Translations under genes and position numbers: made by a program
The notes under the pieces: model-generated
What the model was told of the DNA's origin: nothing
The model's database searches: none
What the model saw: the letters and a program-made list of their open reading frames with translations, nothing else
NCBI GenBank assembly: GCA_029973955.1
Contig: JARKQJ010000080.1
Coordinates: 1 to 37,042, forward strand
From: Paludibaculum sp.
GTDB lineage: Bacteria > Acidobacteriota > Terriglobia > Bryobacterales > Bryobacteraceae
DNA length: 37,042 bases
Direction: 5' to 3'
Shown here: positions 1-7,395 of the stretch, one piece after another
How the letters are laid out: the number at the start of each line of letters is the position of its first letter
How positions within the stretch are numbered: the first letter of the stretch is position 1

Positions 1-1435
1 GGCGGGGTTTGGGGTAGGGGGGGATGGGGTCGGAGCGTTCTCCGGCGTTGGGGTTGGGGCGGGCGGACCAGAGGGCTAGGGCCAGGGAGAAGGCCTGGTC
101 GTCGGGGTGGTTCTGGCGGGCGCCTAGGGCGGTGAGTTCGTCGGTGAGGGCGGGGAGGTTTTCCAGGCCGGGGGGGATTTGGAAGGATCTGCATTCGAAC
201 TGGATGCGGAGGTTCTGGAGGAGGACTTTGCGGGGGATGGAGGTGGCGTGGGGGAGTTTGCCGACGGATTGGCCGGAGGTGATGACGATGGGTTGGAGGG
301 TGACGGGGAGGCCGGCGTCGCGGAAGAGGGTGACGACGGGGTCACCGGCTCCGGTGGCGTCGACGGCTAAGCGCTTCTTCGCATCCTGGGGAAGCTGGTT
401 GAGGTAGCGGTCGAGTTGCCAGGTGATTTCGGCGTCGGGGGTTTCGAGGGGGAAGGTGCGGACGTCCTTCAGGATGAGGACGGTCTCCATTTTGTAGACG
501 AGGTTGACGTGGTCGAACTCGCCGGTGGGGCGGGTGATCTCTTCGAGGACGGAGAGGGCGGTGGGGTTGCGATGGAGGCCGAGGTCGAGGCCGAGGTGGA
601 AGAGGGAGGTGGAGGGGGGCGGCAGGAAGTGGCCGAAGCGGGGCGGGGGCGGAGGCGGGGGTGGGGCGGCGCAGCGGTCGATGAGGGCGCGGGGGATGAG
701 CTGGTGGCGGGAGGGGAGGAAGTGGCAGAGGTATTCCTGGGCGAAATTGTTGGCTCCGAAGGAGCGGCGCTCGGCTTCGAGGAACTCCTTGGAGATGCGG
801 GGGCAGTCGGTGGCGGGGACGGAGAAGCGGGTCCAGTGCTGGGCGTGTTTGTGCCATTCGTCGTAGAAGAAGCCGGATTCGCCGTGGGGGGTGGAGAGGA
901 CCCAGAGGAGGCCGTTGGTGGTGGCGAGGAAGGGGCGGACGGCGTGGTAGGCGGAGTCGGAGATGCGGGCGGCTTCGTCGAGGATGAGGAAGTCGACGGC
1001 GGAGAAGCCGCGGGTGGTGGCTTCGAGGGCAGGGAGGCCGATGAGGGAAGAGCCGTTGGGGAGGAGGAGGGAGAGGGGCTCGCGGCGGTCGGTGCGGGGG
1101 GTGATGGCAAGGGTATGAAGGAAGCGGCGGACCTTGTGCAGGAAGATGGCGGACTGACGCTTGGCGGGGGAGACGCAGATGAGGGTGGAGTTGGGGTGGT
1201 GGAGGGCGAAGTGGAGGGCACGGATGGCGGTGATGGTGGATTTGCCCCATTGGCGGGAACAGCAGAGGAGGACGCGGGAGGCGGGGGTGTCGAGGATTTC
1301 GGCCTGGCGGGGGTCGGGGTGGAAGTGGAGGGTGTCGATGGCCCATTGGGAGGGTGTTTCGGCGAACTGGGGGACACCGGGGTCGGTGCGATTGGAGAGG
1401 ATGGGCGGATCCTTGCGATAGATGTGTGAGGCCAT
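1..1435 (-). CDS. Terminase-like large subunit (ATPase plus RNase H-like nuclease), 3' end cut by window
   Basis: Reading the minus strand from the ATG at 1435 gives an uninterrupted frame of 478 codons that leaves the window. Seen: a Walker A-like CSRQWGKST near residue 75, a Walker B-like DFLILDEAAR near residue 150, then a second domain with LGLDLGLHRNPTALS, AVDATGAGDPV and HPDDQAFSLALA, the spaced acidic residues of the RNase H-like terminase nuclease. Family knowledge: such proteins translocate and cut phage DNA at a procapsid. Only a few residues of C-terminus can be missing. The neighbour upstream is a divergent membrane protein with no phage link, so whether this is prophage debris or a domesticated orphan must be judged from the sequence beyond the window edge. 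Much of this gene is mirrored by acidic and proline-rich shadow frames that are not genes. Confidence 0.85.
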   Translation of the reverse strand, partial: MASHIYRKDPPILSNRTDPGVPQFAETPSQWAIDTLHFHPDPRQAEILDTPASRVLLCCSRQWGKSTITAIRALHFALHHPNSTLICVSPAKRQSAIFLHKVRRFLHTLAITPRTDRREPLSLLLPNGSSLIGLPALEATTRGFSAVDFLILDEAARISDSAYHAVRPFLATTNGLLWVLSTPHGESGFFYDEWHKHAQHWTRFSVPATDCPRISKEFLEAERRSFGANNFAQEYLCHFLPSRHQLIPRALIDRCAAPPPPPPPPRFGHFLPPPSTSLFHLGLDLGLHRNPTALSVLEEITRPTGEFDHVNLVYKMETVLILKDVRTFPLETPDAEITWQLDRYLNQLPQDAKKRLAVDATGAGDPVVTLFRDAGLPVTLQPIVITSGQSVGKLPHATSIPRKVLLQNLRIQFECRSFQIPPGLENLPALTDELTALGARQNHPDDQAFSLALALWSARPNPNAGERSDPIPPYPKPR

Positions 1436-1739
1436 GTGAGCTGCGCTCCTTTCCGATTCACTTCGCCGGCGGGCACAGGTGGCCCCGCGCGAAAGAGGCT
1501 GGAGGCAGCGAACCGGCGGACGGCGGATTCGGCTGGAGGCTGTTCAAAGCAAAGGGAAAATAAAGCCGGCCCGAAGCGGACCGCGGAGGAGGCCGTGGTG
1601 TACACTGACGGTTCTGGGAAGCGCAGCGGGCCGGTTCCGGCCGAAGCCAGAACTGTCTCTCAATGAAGGGAGCGGCGAGGAGCAGGCGCCGCCGCGGGTA
1701 GAGGCCGCGGCTTCCAGAGGGGAGAAGCGGACACGGCCG
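1436..1739. other. Divergent intergenic region with a leader hairpin
   Basis: This gap separates the start of the terminase-like gene from the start of the DUF1624-type gene, so it must hold promoters for both directions. I see a nested inverted repeat at 1611-1653: outer arms GTTCTGG and CCAGAAC enclose a second palindrome, GGCCGGTTCCGGCC. It lies in the probable 5' leader of the downstream gene. A purine-rich GAGGGGAGAAG about ten bases before 1740 is the likely ribosome binding site. No coding potential could be supported. Confidence 0.4.
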
Positions 1740-2903
1740 ATGCAACCTGAGAGATCAACGGAGCCGAGGGCGCGCTATGAGGCGGTGGATGCGCTGCGCG
1801 GGCTGATCATGATGCTGATGGCGGTGGACCATGCGAGCGGGTTCATTGCGCGGCAACATTCGTCGGAGTTCTGGAGCGGGGCGATGAGCGCGTACTGGTC
1901 AGCGTTTCCGTTTCTGACGCGGTGGATCACGCATTTGTGCGCGCCGGGGTTTTTCTTTCTGATGGGAGCGGGGGCGTACTGGTGGGCGGCTCCGCGGCTG
2001 GGCGATGCGGCAGCAGTGATGAAGAGGACGATTTGGCGGGGGTTGGTGCTGGTGGCAGCGGCGCAATTCGTGGAAGTTCCGATGCTGCTGTCGATGATGG
2101 TGTTGAAGGCGCCGGCGGCGATGTTGAGCCACGCCGCGGAGCCGATGCCGAACGACGGGAGCAGCGTGAGTTACGGGCTGATCACGCTGACGGGGCTGGG
2201 GCTGGTGCTGATGGCGTGCGGACTGCTGCTGCGGCTGCGGCCGTGGGCCTGGGCGGTGGCGGCGGCGTTGTGCGTGTTGGCGACGAACACGCTGCTGCCG
2301 GGCGACGGCAAGATGGGGCCGCTGTGGGCGGCGGTGCTGCTGAAGCCGGGGCTGACGCAGCATGTGGTGGTGATGTATCCGGTGATTCCATGGCTGGGCG
2401 CGGCGGCGGCGGGGTTGTGCTTTGGGTATTGGTGGAGAAAGGACGCGGAGAGCGCGGGGCGGCGGGTGTGGCTGGTGGGACTGGCGGTGCTGGCGGTAGG
2501 GGTAGCGCTGCGGGCGATGGGCGGGTGGGGCAACATCCGGCCGGCGCGGGATGGGGGTTGGATCGAGTTTCTGAACAATGTGAAGTACCCGCCGTCGGCG
2601 GTGTTTCTGGCGATGTCGGTGGGGATCGATCTGCTGTTGCTGGGGTTGCTGGCGCGGCTGCCGGCGTGGTGGAAGCGGGCGGGGTCGCCGCTGGTTGTGT
2701 TTGGGCAGACGCCGCTGTTCTTCTATGCGGCGCATTTCGCGGTGCTGGGGGTGCTGGCGTTCACCTTCTTCCGGGAGCCGGGATCGTTGGAGATGGCCTG
2801 GGGGATGTGGGCGGTGGCTTTGGTGGTGTTGTATCCGCTGTGCCAGTGGTACCGGAGGTTCAAGATGGGGAAGCCGCGGGAATCGGCCTGGCGGATGTTG
2901 TAG
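1740..2903 (+). CDS. DUF1624/HGSNAT-like multipass membrane acyltransferase
   Basis: A 387-residue polytopic membrane protein with roughly ten hydrophobic segments. The N-terminus RYEAVDALRGLIMMLMAVDH is the hallmark opening of the DUF1624 / heparan-alpha-glucosaminide N-acetyltransferase catalytic family, with the conserved Asp and His (DHASG) in the first membrane segment. Family members are thought to move acyl groups from cytosolic donors across the membrane to sugars or other outside acceptors; the acceptor cannot be told here. The frame is open further upstream, but the start at 1740 is preferred because a Shine-Dalgarno-like GAGGGGAGAAG precedes it and the family motif begins about 13 residues later. 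It converges on the pseudouridine synthase with a 57-base gap. Confidence 0.85.
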   Translation: MQPERSTEPRARYEAVDALRGLIMMLMAVDHASGFIARQHSSEFWSGAMSAYWSAFPFLTRWITHLCAPGFFFLMGAGAYWWAAPRLGDAAAVMKRTIWRGLVLVAAAQFVEVPMLLSMMVLKAPAAMLSHAAEPMPNDGSSVSYGLITLTGLGLVLMACGLLLRLRPWAWAVAAALCVLATNTLLPGDGKMGPLWAAVLLKPGLTQHVVVMYPVIPWLGAAAAGLCFGYWWRKDAESAGRRVWLVGLAVLAVGVALRAMGGWGNIRPARDGGWIEFLNNVKYPPSAVFLAMSVGIDLLLLGLLARLPAWWKRAGSPLVVFGQTPLFFYAAHFAVLGVLAFTFFREPGSLEMAWGMWAVALVVLYPLCQWYRRFKMGKPRESAWRML

Positions 2904-2960
2904 GAGGAGAGCCGGGGGTCCTCAAAGGTTCCGGCGGCGGGCCCGATTCCCGCGGCGACC

Positions 2961-3857
2961 TTAGTGAGGCGCGGAGAAGGCGGGCGGCACAGGGGCCTCG
3001 AGGTTGATTTGTTCGCCGGTGATGGGGTGGAGGAGTTTCAGGAATTGGGCGTGCAGGAGGTAGCCTCCGTCACCGGGGAGGCCTGGGAGGTTTTCCAGGG
3101 GCTGGCCGGTTGGGCCGTAGAGAGGGTCGCCTACCAGGGGATGGCCGATGGAGGCCAGATGGATTCTGATCTGATGGGGGCGGCCGGAATGGAGGCTTAC
3201 CTCAAATGTTGTGGTGCTGGTGGTGCGTGAGAGCACCTTGGCCAGTGACCTGGACGGTTTGCCGTTCGGGTGGGCGGCCCAGACAGAGCCGAGACGCGGG
3301 TGGGGGACGAGGCCGATGGGGGTGAGGATGTCGTAGGCGTCGTGGTGGGCAACGTTTTGCGCCAGCGCGCGGTAGATTTTTTGAATTATGGGTGTGTTCC
3401 AGTTTGCGAAGAGGGCAGAGGCCGCCCGCGGTGCTTTGGCGAAGAGGACGATGCCGGAGGTGCCGCGGCCCAGACGGTGGACGGGGTTTGCGCTGGGGAA
3501 TTGCTTTTGCACCAGGCGCAGGAGGGTGTTTTCCAGGAAGCCGCCGCCGGGGAGGGTAGGCAGACCGACAGGCTTGTTGACGGCCAGCAGATGGGCGTCT
3601 TCGAAGAGGAGTTCGAAGTGTTGCGGGGCGTGCGGTTCGATCCAGGGGGGGCGGTTCCAAACGAGGGTTTGGCCGGAAGCGAGCGATTCGCTGCCGGTGG
3701 CGATGGCGCCGTTGAGGGTGAGTTCGCCGTTGTTCAGCCTTTGCTGCCAGGCTTGCGAGGTGGAGTGGGGGTAGAGGCTGGCCAGGTGGGAGAGCAGGGT
3801 TTGCCCGTGGTGTTTACCGCTGATGATCGAGGTGAAGGCATAGCCCCGGTTGAGCAT
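2961..3857 (-). CDS. RluA-family pseudouridine synthase with Gly at the catalytic Asp position
   Basis: 298 residues: an S4-like N-terminal segment (about 35-70), then the RluA-type catalytic domain. Seen: LLAVNKPVGLPTLPGG, the active-site loop VHRLGRGTSGIVLFAK, and HSGRPHQIRIHLASIGHPLV near the C-terminus. RluA enzymes normally read HRLDxxTSG, where Asp is the nucleophile-like catalytic residue; here the codon is GGC, Gly. From memory, some plant and cyanobacterial relatives share HRLGRGTSG, so this may be a natural subfamily rather than decay; all other motifs are intact. Predicted role: isomerising uridine in RNA, or a non-catalytic RNA-binding descendant. No clear Shine-Dalgarno is visible before the ATG, so the start is moderately certain. 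Confidence 0.85.
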   Translation of the reverse strand: MLNRGYAFTSIISGKHHGQTLLSHLASLYPHSTSQAWQQRLNNGELTLNGAIATGSESLASGQTLVWNRPPWIEPHAPQHFELLFEDAHLLAVNKPVGLPTLPGGGFLENTLLRLVQKQFPSANPVHRLGRGTSGIVLFAKAPRAASALFANWNTPIIQKIYRALAQNVAHHDAYDILTPIGLVPHPRLGSVWAAHPNGKPSRSLAKVLSRTTSTTTFEVSLHSGRPHQIRIHLASIGHPLVGDPLYGPTGQPLENLPGLPGDGGYLLHAQFLKLLHPITGEQINLEAPVPPAFSAPH

Positions 3858-3906
3858 TCAGTTTGAGTGTAAGCCAGGGCATTGCATCCTGGGGGTGGGA
3901 AGCGGG

Positions 3907-4836
3907 CTAGTGTGGGTTGGCCAGATCCCAGAGGGTGATGGCGTTGTCGCCGGCGGTCATTGCCAGCAGCTTGCTATCGGGCGAGAAGGCGAGAGAGACC
4001 ACGGCGTGCGGGGCGCGGAGGACCTTGCGGGGCTTGCCGGTGGCGGCATCCCACACGACGACCTTGACGGGATTTTGGGTGGTGCGGACATCGAAGCCGC
4101 CGGTGACGATGGTGGCGCCATCGGGCGATACGGCCAGAGCGGAGATGGTCTCGCCGTGGCCCTTGATGGTGCGCTGGCGTTCGAAGGTGGCGGCGTCAAA
4201 GACGTAGATGGTTTCATCCAGGCCGGCGAGCAGAAGGTGCTTGCCGTCGGGCGTGAACTGGCCGGCGAACATGGCGCCGGTCAGGTCCTCCATCTTTCGC
4301 ACGAGTTCGCCGGAGCGAGTCTTCCAGACGCGGACGTCGTTGTCGTAGTTGGCGGAGACCACGCTTTCCCCGTCGGGTGAGAATAGCAGTTCCGCGGCGC
4401 CGCCGAGGCCATCGGGCAGGGAGTGGCTGCGGCCAGGGCTGCCGACTTCATAGAGCAACACCTGGCGTGCTTTGGCATCCGCGATGGCGAGGTGCTTGCC
4501 ATCGGCGGACAGGGCGGTGCGGCCGCGGCCGGCACTGGCATCCATAATCTGCTGGTAGCGATCCGCGGTGAGGTCCCAGATGCGGATGGCATGGTTGGCG
4601 TCGCGGTCGATGAGGCGATTGGCGGAGACCAGATCGCCGGCTCCAGTTTTCCGGGCGCTGAGCGTTTTGCCGGAAGCGACATCGAAGACGCGCAACTGTC
4701 GATCGCGGCAGGAGGTGACCAGGGACTTGCCGTCGGCGGAGAAGTGGACGGCGTCCGGAGGGCTGTCGACAGCGATGGTGCGATCGGCTTGCGCGGCCAG
4801 CGGCAGCGCGGCGAGGAAGAGCCAGGGCGCGCGCAT
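3907..4836 (-). CDS. Exported WD40-type beta-propeller protein
   Basis: 309 residues beginning MRAPWLFLAALPLAAQA, a signal peptide with likely cleavage after AQA. The rest is a series of about six to seven WD40-like blades with recurring units such as SADGKSLVTSC, SPDGESVVSANYDNDVRVW and SPDSKLLAMTAGDNAITLWD. The longer open frame starting at 5247 is rejected because its first part is only the shadow of the dioxygenase. The start at 4836 lies one base beyond the dioxygenase stop (4838-4840), so the two are surely translated as one unit. The propeller may be a scaffold or sensor outside the cytoplasm; no catalytic motif is visible. Confidence 0.85.
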   Translation of the reverse strand: MRAPWLFLAALPLAAQADRTIAVDSPPDAVHFSADGKSLVTSCRDRQLRVFDVASGKTLSARKTGAGDLVSANRLIDRDANHAIRIWDLTADRYQQIMDASAGRGRTALSADGKHLAIADAKARQVLLYEVGSPGRSHSLPDGLGGAAELLFSPDGESVVSANYDNDVRVWKTRSGELVRKMEDLTGAMFAGQFTPDGKHLLLAGLDETIYVFDAATFERQRTIKGHGETISALAVSPDGATIVTGGFDVRTTQNPVKVVVWDAATGKPRKVLRAPHAVVSLAFSPDSKLLAMTAGDNAITLWDLANPH

Positions 4837-4837
4837 G

Positions 4838-5482
4838 TCAGGCCTGCTCCAGGATGAGATCGAACGTGATTTCGGCGTGCGGCGCGCCGCCGGTGGCGCC
4901 TTCAAAGAGGCGCACAGGGAGGACCAGATCTTTGTTGTGGACGATGTTGCTTTTATTCCAGTTTCTTTCGGGGTCGCCGTCGAAGTAGGGATCGGTGGCG
5001 AAGTAAGCCTGGGTGATGAGGGTTTTGTGGCCGGGCGCACTGATGAGGTAGTGGATGTGCTGGGCCGGGCGGTCGGGATAGTGGCCGGGCAAGACGGTGT
5101 CGACGGCATAGAGGCCTTGGGCATCGGGAGAGATCCGGGTGCGGTAACGATAGCCTTTGGTGTCGTACAGGCCGTAGTGGTCGGCATGCCAGAGATCGAT
5201 TTTGGCGCCTTCGATGAGGCGGCCGCGGGTGTCGCAGACCTTGCCACGGACCAGCAGCGGGAAGCCGGGATCTCCGGGAGCGCGGAGGAGGCGGTTGTCC
5301 GGCGCGCCCTTGCGGAAGAAGGGGCCGAGGACCTCAGAGGAGGTTGGCTTCAGGGGTTGAGCTTCGCCCTGTTGCCAGAGCGCCAGGAGTTGGGTTTGAG
5401 AGAGCGACGCGGCGCCGATCAGGATGCCGCGGCTGATGCAGAGTTCGAGCATGTGCCGGCGATTGGGCTTCCCAGGATTCAT
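4838..5482 (-). CDS. Intradiol ring-cleavage dioxygenase, probably exported
   Basis: 214 residues of the catechol 1,2- / protocatechuate 3,4-dioxygenase fold. Seen: VLGPFFRKGAP, IDLWHADHYGLYD, and the iron-ligand region GHYPDRPAQHIHYLISAPGH, which supplies the second Tyr and both His of the Tyr-Tyr-His-His non-haem iron(III) site. The first Tyr is most likely in HYGLYD. The N-terminus has an RRHML twin-arginine-like motif followed by a hydrophobic stretch, so export is likely, an uncommon place for an aromatic ring-cleaving enzyme but frequent in single-subunit bacterial members. It is the first gene of a two-gene unit with the WD40 protein. Substrate is unknown. The start has no good ribosome binding site. 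Confidence 0.85.
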   Translation of the reverse strand: MNPGKPNRRHMLELCISRGILIGAASLSQTQLLALWQQGEAQPLKPTSSEVLGPFFRKGAPDNRLLRAPGDPGFPLLVRGKVCDTRGRLIEGAKIDLWHADHYGLYDTKGYRYRTRISPDAQGLYAVDTVLPGHYPDRPAQHIHYLISAPGHKTLITQAYFATDPYFDGDPERNWNKSNIVHNKDLVLPVRLFEGATGGAPHAEITFDLILEQA

Positions 5483-5801
5483 GATTGTTGTGTATGTTAA
5501 ACCAATCCCGGGTGGGGCGCCAGAGATTTCTACGGTTGTGGTGAGAGGAGCCGCGGAGGGAGACGATTTTCCGTTCTCGACGTAGATGTGTTCGGCGAAG
5601 GGGATGGGGCCGAGGATGGTATCGGTGTGGACGAGGGTGATGCAGTGGGGCCGCCGGCGACGCGCAGGGACCCTTCCGGGGAGAAGAAGGGGGCCCCGGC
5701 GGCCGGATTGGGACTGCGCCAGGCGGGGGTTTAGCGGGCCTGGTGAATGGGATCTTGCGGGCGAGGCGTGTAGTATGAGGGAAAGCAGGAGGGCTGCGGA
5801 G
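5483..5801. other. Intergenic region holding a possible frameshifted gene remnant
   Basis: No intact gene. On the minus strand, about 5570-5730 reads in coding-like codons with strong C/G third positions: one frame gives GAPFFSPEGSLRVAGGP and, after a one-base shift in a C run near 5645, another gives HCITLVHTDTILGP and PFAEHIYVENGK, which then runs in frame into the dioxygenase start. There is no start codon in that second frame. On the plus strand the stretch ends with the ribosome binding site AGGAGGG (5787-5793) of the DUF1801 gene. Confidence 0.3.
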
Positions 5802-6203
5802 ATGCGAACGAGGATTTTGCGGTTTGATGGGGCGGTGGAACGGGACCCGGCGATTGAGGCGTGGTTTGGGGCGCGGGAGGGGGAGTTGGGGGAGTTGGCG
5901 AGGCGGTGGTTTGGGGTGCTGCGGGGTTGCGGAGACGAAGTGCGGGAGGTGCTGCACGACGGATGCCCGGTGGCATGCCTGGGGGATGCGCCGTTCGGGT
6001 CGGTGAATGTGTTTTCGACGCATGTGAACGTGGCGTTTTTTCATGGGGCGGCGCTGGCGGATCCGGCGGGATTGCTGGAGGGCCAGGGGCGATTCATGCG
6101 GCATGTGAAATTGCGGAGGGGGGTGAGTGTGGACAGCGCGGCTTTGCGGCGGCTGATTGAGAGTGCATTCGCGGATATCAAGGATCGAGTGGGGCAAGAG
6201 TAG
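5802..6203 (+). CDS. DUF1801-domain protein (first copy)
   Basis: 133 residues. The core HDGCPVACLGDAPFGSVNVF, THVNVAFFHGAALADPAGLL, EGQGRFMRHVKLRRG and the C-terminal LIESAFADIKDR follow the DUF1801 pattern of a small alpha/beta protein of unknown biochemical role. The frame is open upstream to 5586, but the ATG at 5802 is preceded at eight bases by a perfect AGGAGGG, which decides the start. The palindromic element begins within 30 bases after the stop. It shares its family, but little sequence, with the minus-strand gene at 7396-7830. Confidence 0.8.
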   Translation: MRTRILRFDGAVERDPAIEAWFGAREGELGELARRWFGVLRGCGDEVREVLHDGCPVACLGDAPFGSVNVFSTHVNVAFFHGAALADPAGLLEGQGRFMRHVKLRRGVSVDSAALRRLIESAFADIKDRVGQE

Positions 6204-6231
6204 ACGAGAGGGGGGGAGCGAAGAAACAACG

Positions 6232-6362
6232 TATTTCGGGGACGGTGCACTAAATCCCTAAATTCAGGGGCGACTGGGAGGGGGACCGGGCGGCTATGTT
6301 GTTGATTTTCGGTGGGAGGAGCGGCGAGGAATTTGGGGATTTAGTGCACCGTCCCCAAAATA
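6232..6362. repeat. Palindromic MITE/REPIN-like element, copy 1
   Basis: Two inverted arms of about 33 bases (6232-6264 and 6330-6362) share the core GGGGACGGTGCACTAAAT and differ at only a few places; they flank a 65-base centre. A second copy of the same arrangement lies at 7953-8093, and the two are also alike for about 13 bases left of the left arm (GCGAAGAAA then a variable A/T-rich triplet and CG). Arms of the GGGGACGGTGCAC type are known from short palindromic repeats associated with REP-type tyrosine transposases, but no such transposase lies in the window, so these would be non-autonomous. Confidence 0.8.
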
Positions 6363-6363
6363 T

Positions 6364-6393
6364 ACCGGCTCCTACTTGGGGGTAGGAGCCGGT
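6364..6393 (-). terminator. Intrinsic terminator of the PEP-CTERM gene
   Basis: Perfect 12-base-pair stem ACCGGCTCCTAC / GTAGGAGCCGGT around a six-base loop, about 40 bases after the stop of the PEP-CTERM gene. On the minus strand it is followed by ATATTTT, a short U-tract. The palindromic element starts immediately beyond it. Confidence 0.75.
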
Positions 6394-6431
6394 GGGGAAG
6401 ACTGGATTGAATTGCGGAAAGGGCAGGAGGC

Positions 6432-7100
6432 TCAGGCGCGCTGGCGCCGGCGCCGGAGGAAGACCGCGGTGGCAGCCAAGCCCAGGCCGACCAGCGAACT
6501 GGTCATCGGTTCCGGAACGACGACTTCGGCACCGATCTGCACGCCCGACGGAGCATACGTGGGGTTGTCGGAGGTAAAGATGTACTTCGTGTAGTCGGAC
6601 GAACCATTCAGGTTGACGGCAGACCCGGCTCGCCAGCCACCGTTCATTTCTCCACTGCCGGTGTGCCAGCAGAGCCGATAGTTCTCCGAGCCATCGAGAG
6701 CTGACCAACCGGGCGCGGAGACGGTGTCGCAGCTGTTGCGGGAGATCGCGGCGCCCTGCGGAGCGAAGCCCCAGGAGTAGCTGCCGTTGAAGTACCAGCC
6801 GACGTTATTGGCGTTATGCGGAGTGTTGCTCTGACCCGTGTCGAACATGACATCGGCGGTGGGCGCCCAGGCGAGCAAGAGCAAGTCGGTAGATCCGGTG
6901 GCGCCGGCGGCGAGCATCATATTGGTGCCTGAGCACGTGGAGACGGCCGAGGCGATCGAGGTGCCATACTGGCCGTACGGCGCACTGTAACATTGAGTCC
7001 AGCCGCCCGAGGTGACAGTGGAAATTGCGATGCTGGCGATGGCCGAAGTAGCCGGGACCAGCAATAGGGCAGCCCCAAGCAGCAGCCTGCTGAGCTTCAT
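6432..7100 (-). CDS. PEP-CTERM sorting-domain surface protein
   Basis: 222 residues. Signal peptide MKLSRLLLGAALLLVPATSA, then an ectodomain of about 170 residues rich in Gly, Ser and Asn with four conserved-looking Cys (TQCYS, STCSG, NSCDT, RLCWH), enough for two disulfides. The C-terminus is a textbook PEP-CTERM tripartite signal: VPEP, a hydrophobic helix SSLVGLGLAATAVFL, and the basic tail RRRRQRA. Family knowledge: exosortase cleaves such proteins and attaches or releases them at the cell surface, often into exopolysaccharide-rich matrix. The start at 7100 rests on GGAGGA eight to nine bases upstream. Ectodomain function is unknown. A sigma-54-like promoter lies just upstream. Confidence 0.88.
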   Translation of the reverse strand: MKLSRLLLGAALLLVPATSAIASIAISTVTSGGWTQCYSAPYGQYGTSIASAVSTCSGTNMMLAAGATGSTDLLLLAWAPTADVMFDTGQSNTPHNANNVGWYFNGSYSWGFAPQGAAISRNSCDTVSAPGWSALDGSENYRLCWHTGSGEMNGGWRAGSAVNLNGSSDYTKYIFTSDNPTYAPSGVQIGAEVVVPEPMTSSLVGLGLAATAVFLRRRRQRA

Positions 7101-7152
7101 AGGTAGTTCCTCCTCCAGAACACGAACCTCACCCATTTGGGTGATGCTATGA

Positions 7153-7169
7153 AGCAAGAATACCCCCAG
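7153..7169 (-). promoter_or_regulatory. Sigma-54 (RpoN)-like -24/-12 promoter
   Basis: The minus strand reads CTGGGGGTATTCTTGCT: TGG, eight bases, then TTGC followed by T, which puts the invariant GG and GC at the -24/-12 spacing of RpoN promoters. The 4-7 positions of the -24 box deviate from consensus. Transcription would begin about 40 bases before the PEP-CTERM start. Exosortase systems often include the PrsK/PrsR two-component pair with RpoN-dependent PEP-CTERM genes, which makes this placement meaningful. Confidence 0.5.
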
Positions 7170-7234
7170 ATTCATGGCTGGGCAATGGGATCTTGATGTG
7201 GGGGTAGGGTGGGCAGGACGAGCAACGCTCCCCT

Positions 7235-7267
7235 TGAAAAAGGCGGCAGCCGCTCCATTCTGCCTTT
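7235..7267 (-). terminator. Possible terminator of the second DUF1801 gene
   Basis: On the minus strand AAAGGCAG, a ten-base loop, CTGCC, a GC bulge and CTTTTT form an imperfect stem ending in five T. It lies about 130 bases after the stop at 7396. The remaining sequence between the PEP-CTERM start and that stop holds no supportable gene. Confidence 0.35.
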
Positions 7268-7395
7268 CTTTTCAAAGCACTACGTGGACGGCAGGCGTGG
7301 CGCTGGTGACGGCGGCGGTCGGCCGAAGGATAGGCTGAGCGATTCGGGGAGATCGGGTCTAGGTCGGAGGCCATAACGCGCGAGACAAGGCGAGG

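Noticed and set aside
416..1429. Long acidic frame on the plus strand opposite the terminase gene
   Set aside because: Composition is almost only Gly, Glu, Val and Ala, the antisense signature of a GC-rich gene; the minus strand has clear motifs.
2904..2960. Terminator between the DUF1624 and RluA genes
   Set aside because: Only imperfect GC-rich pairing without U-tract; evidence is too weak.
3907..5247. 446-residue start for the WD40 protein
   Set aside because: The first 137 residues are the shadow of the dioxygenase; a signal peptide begins at 4836.
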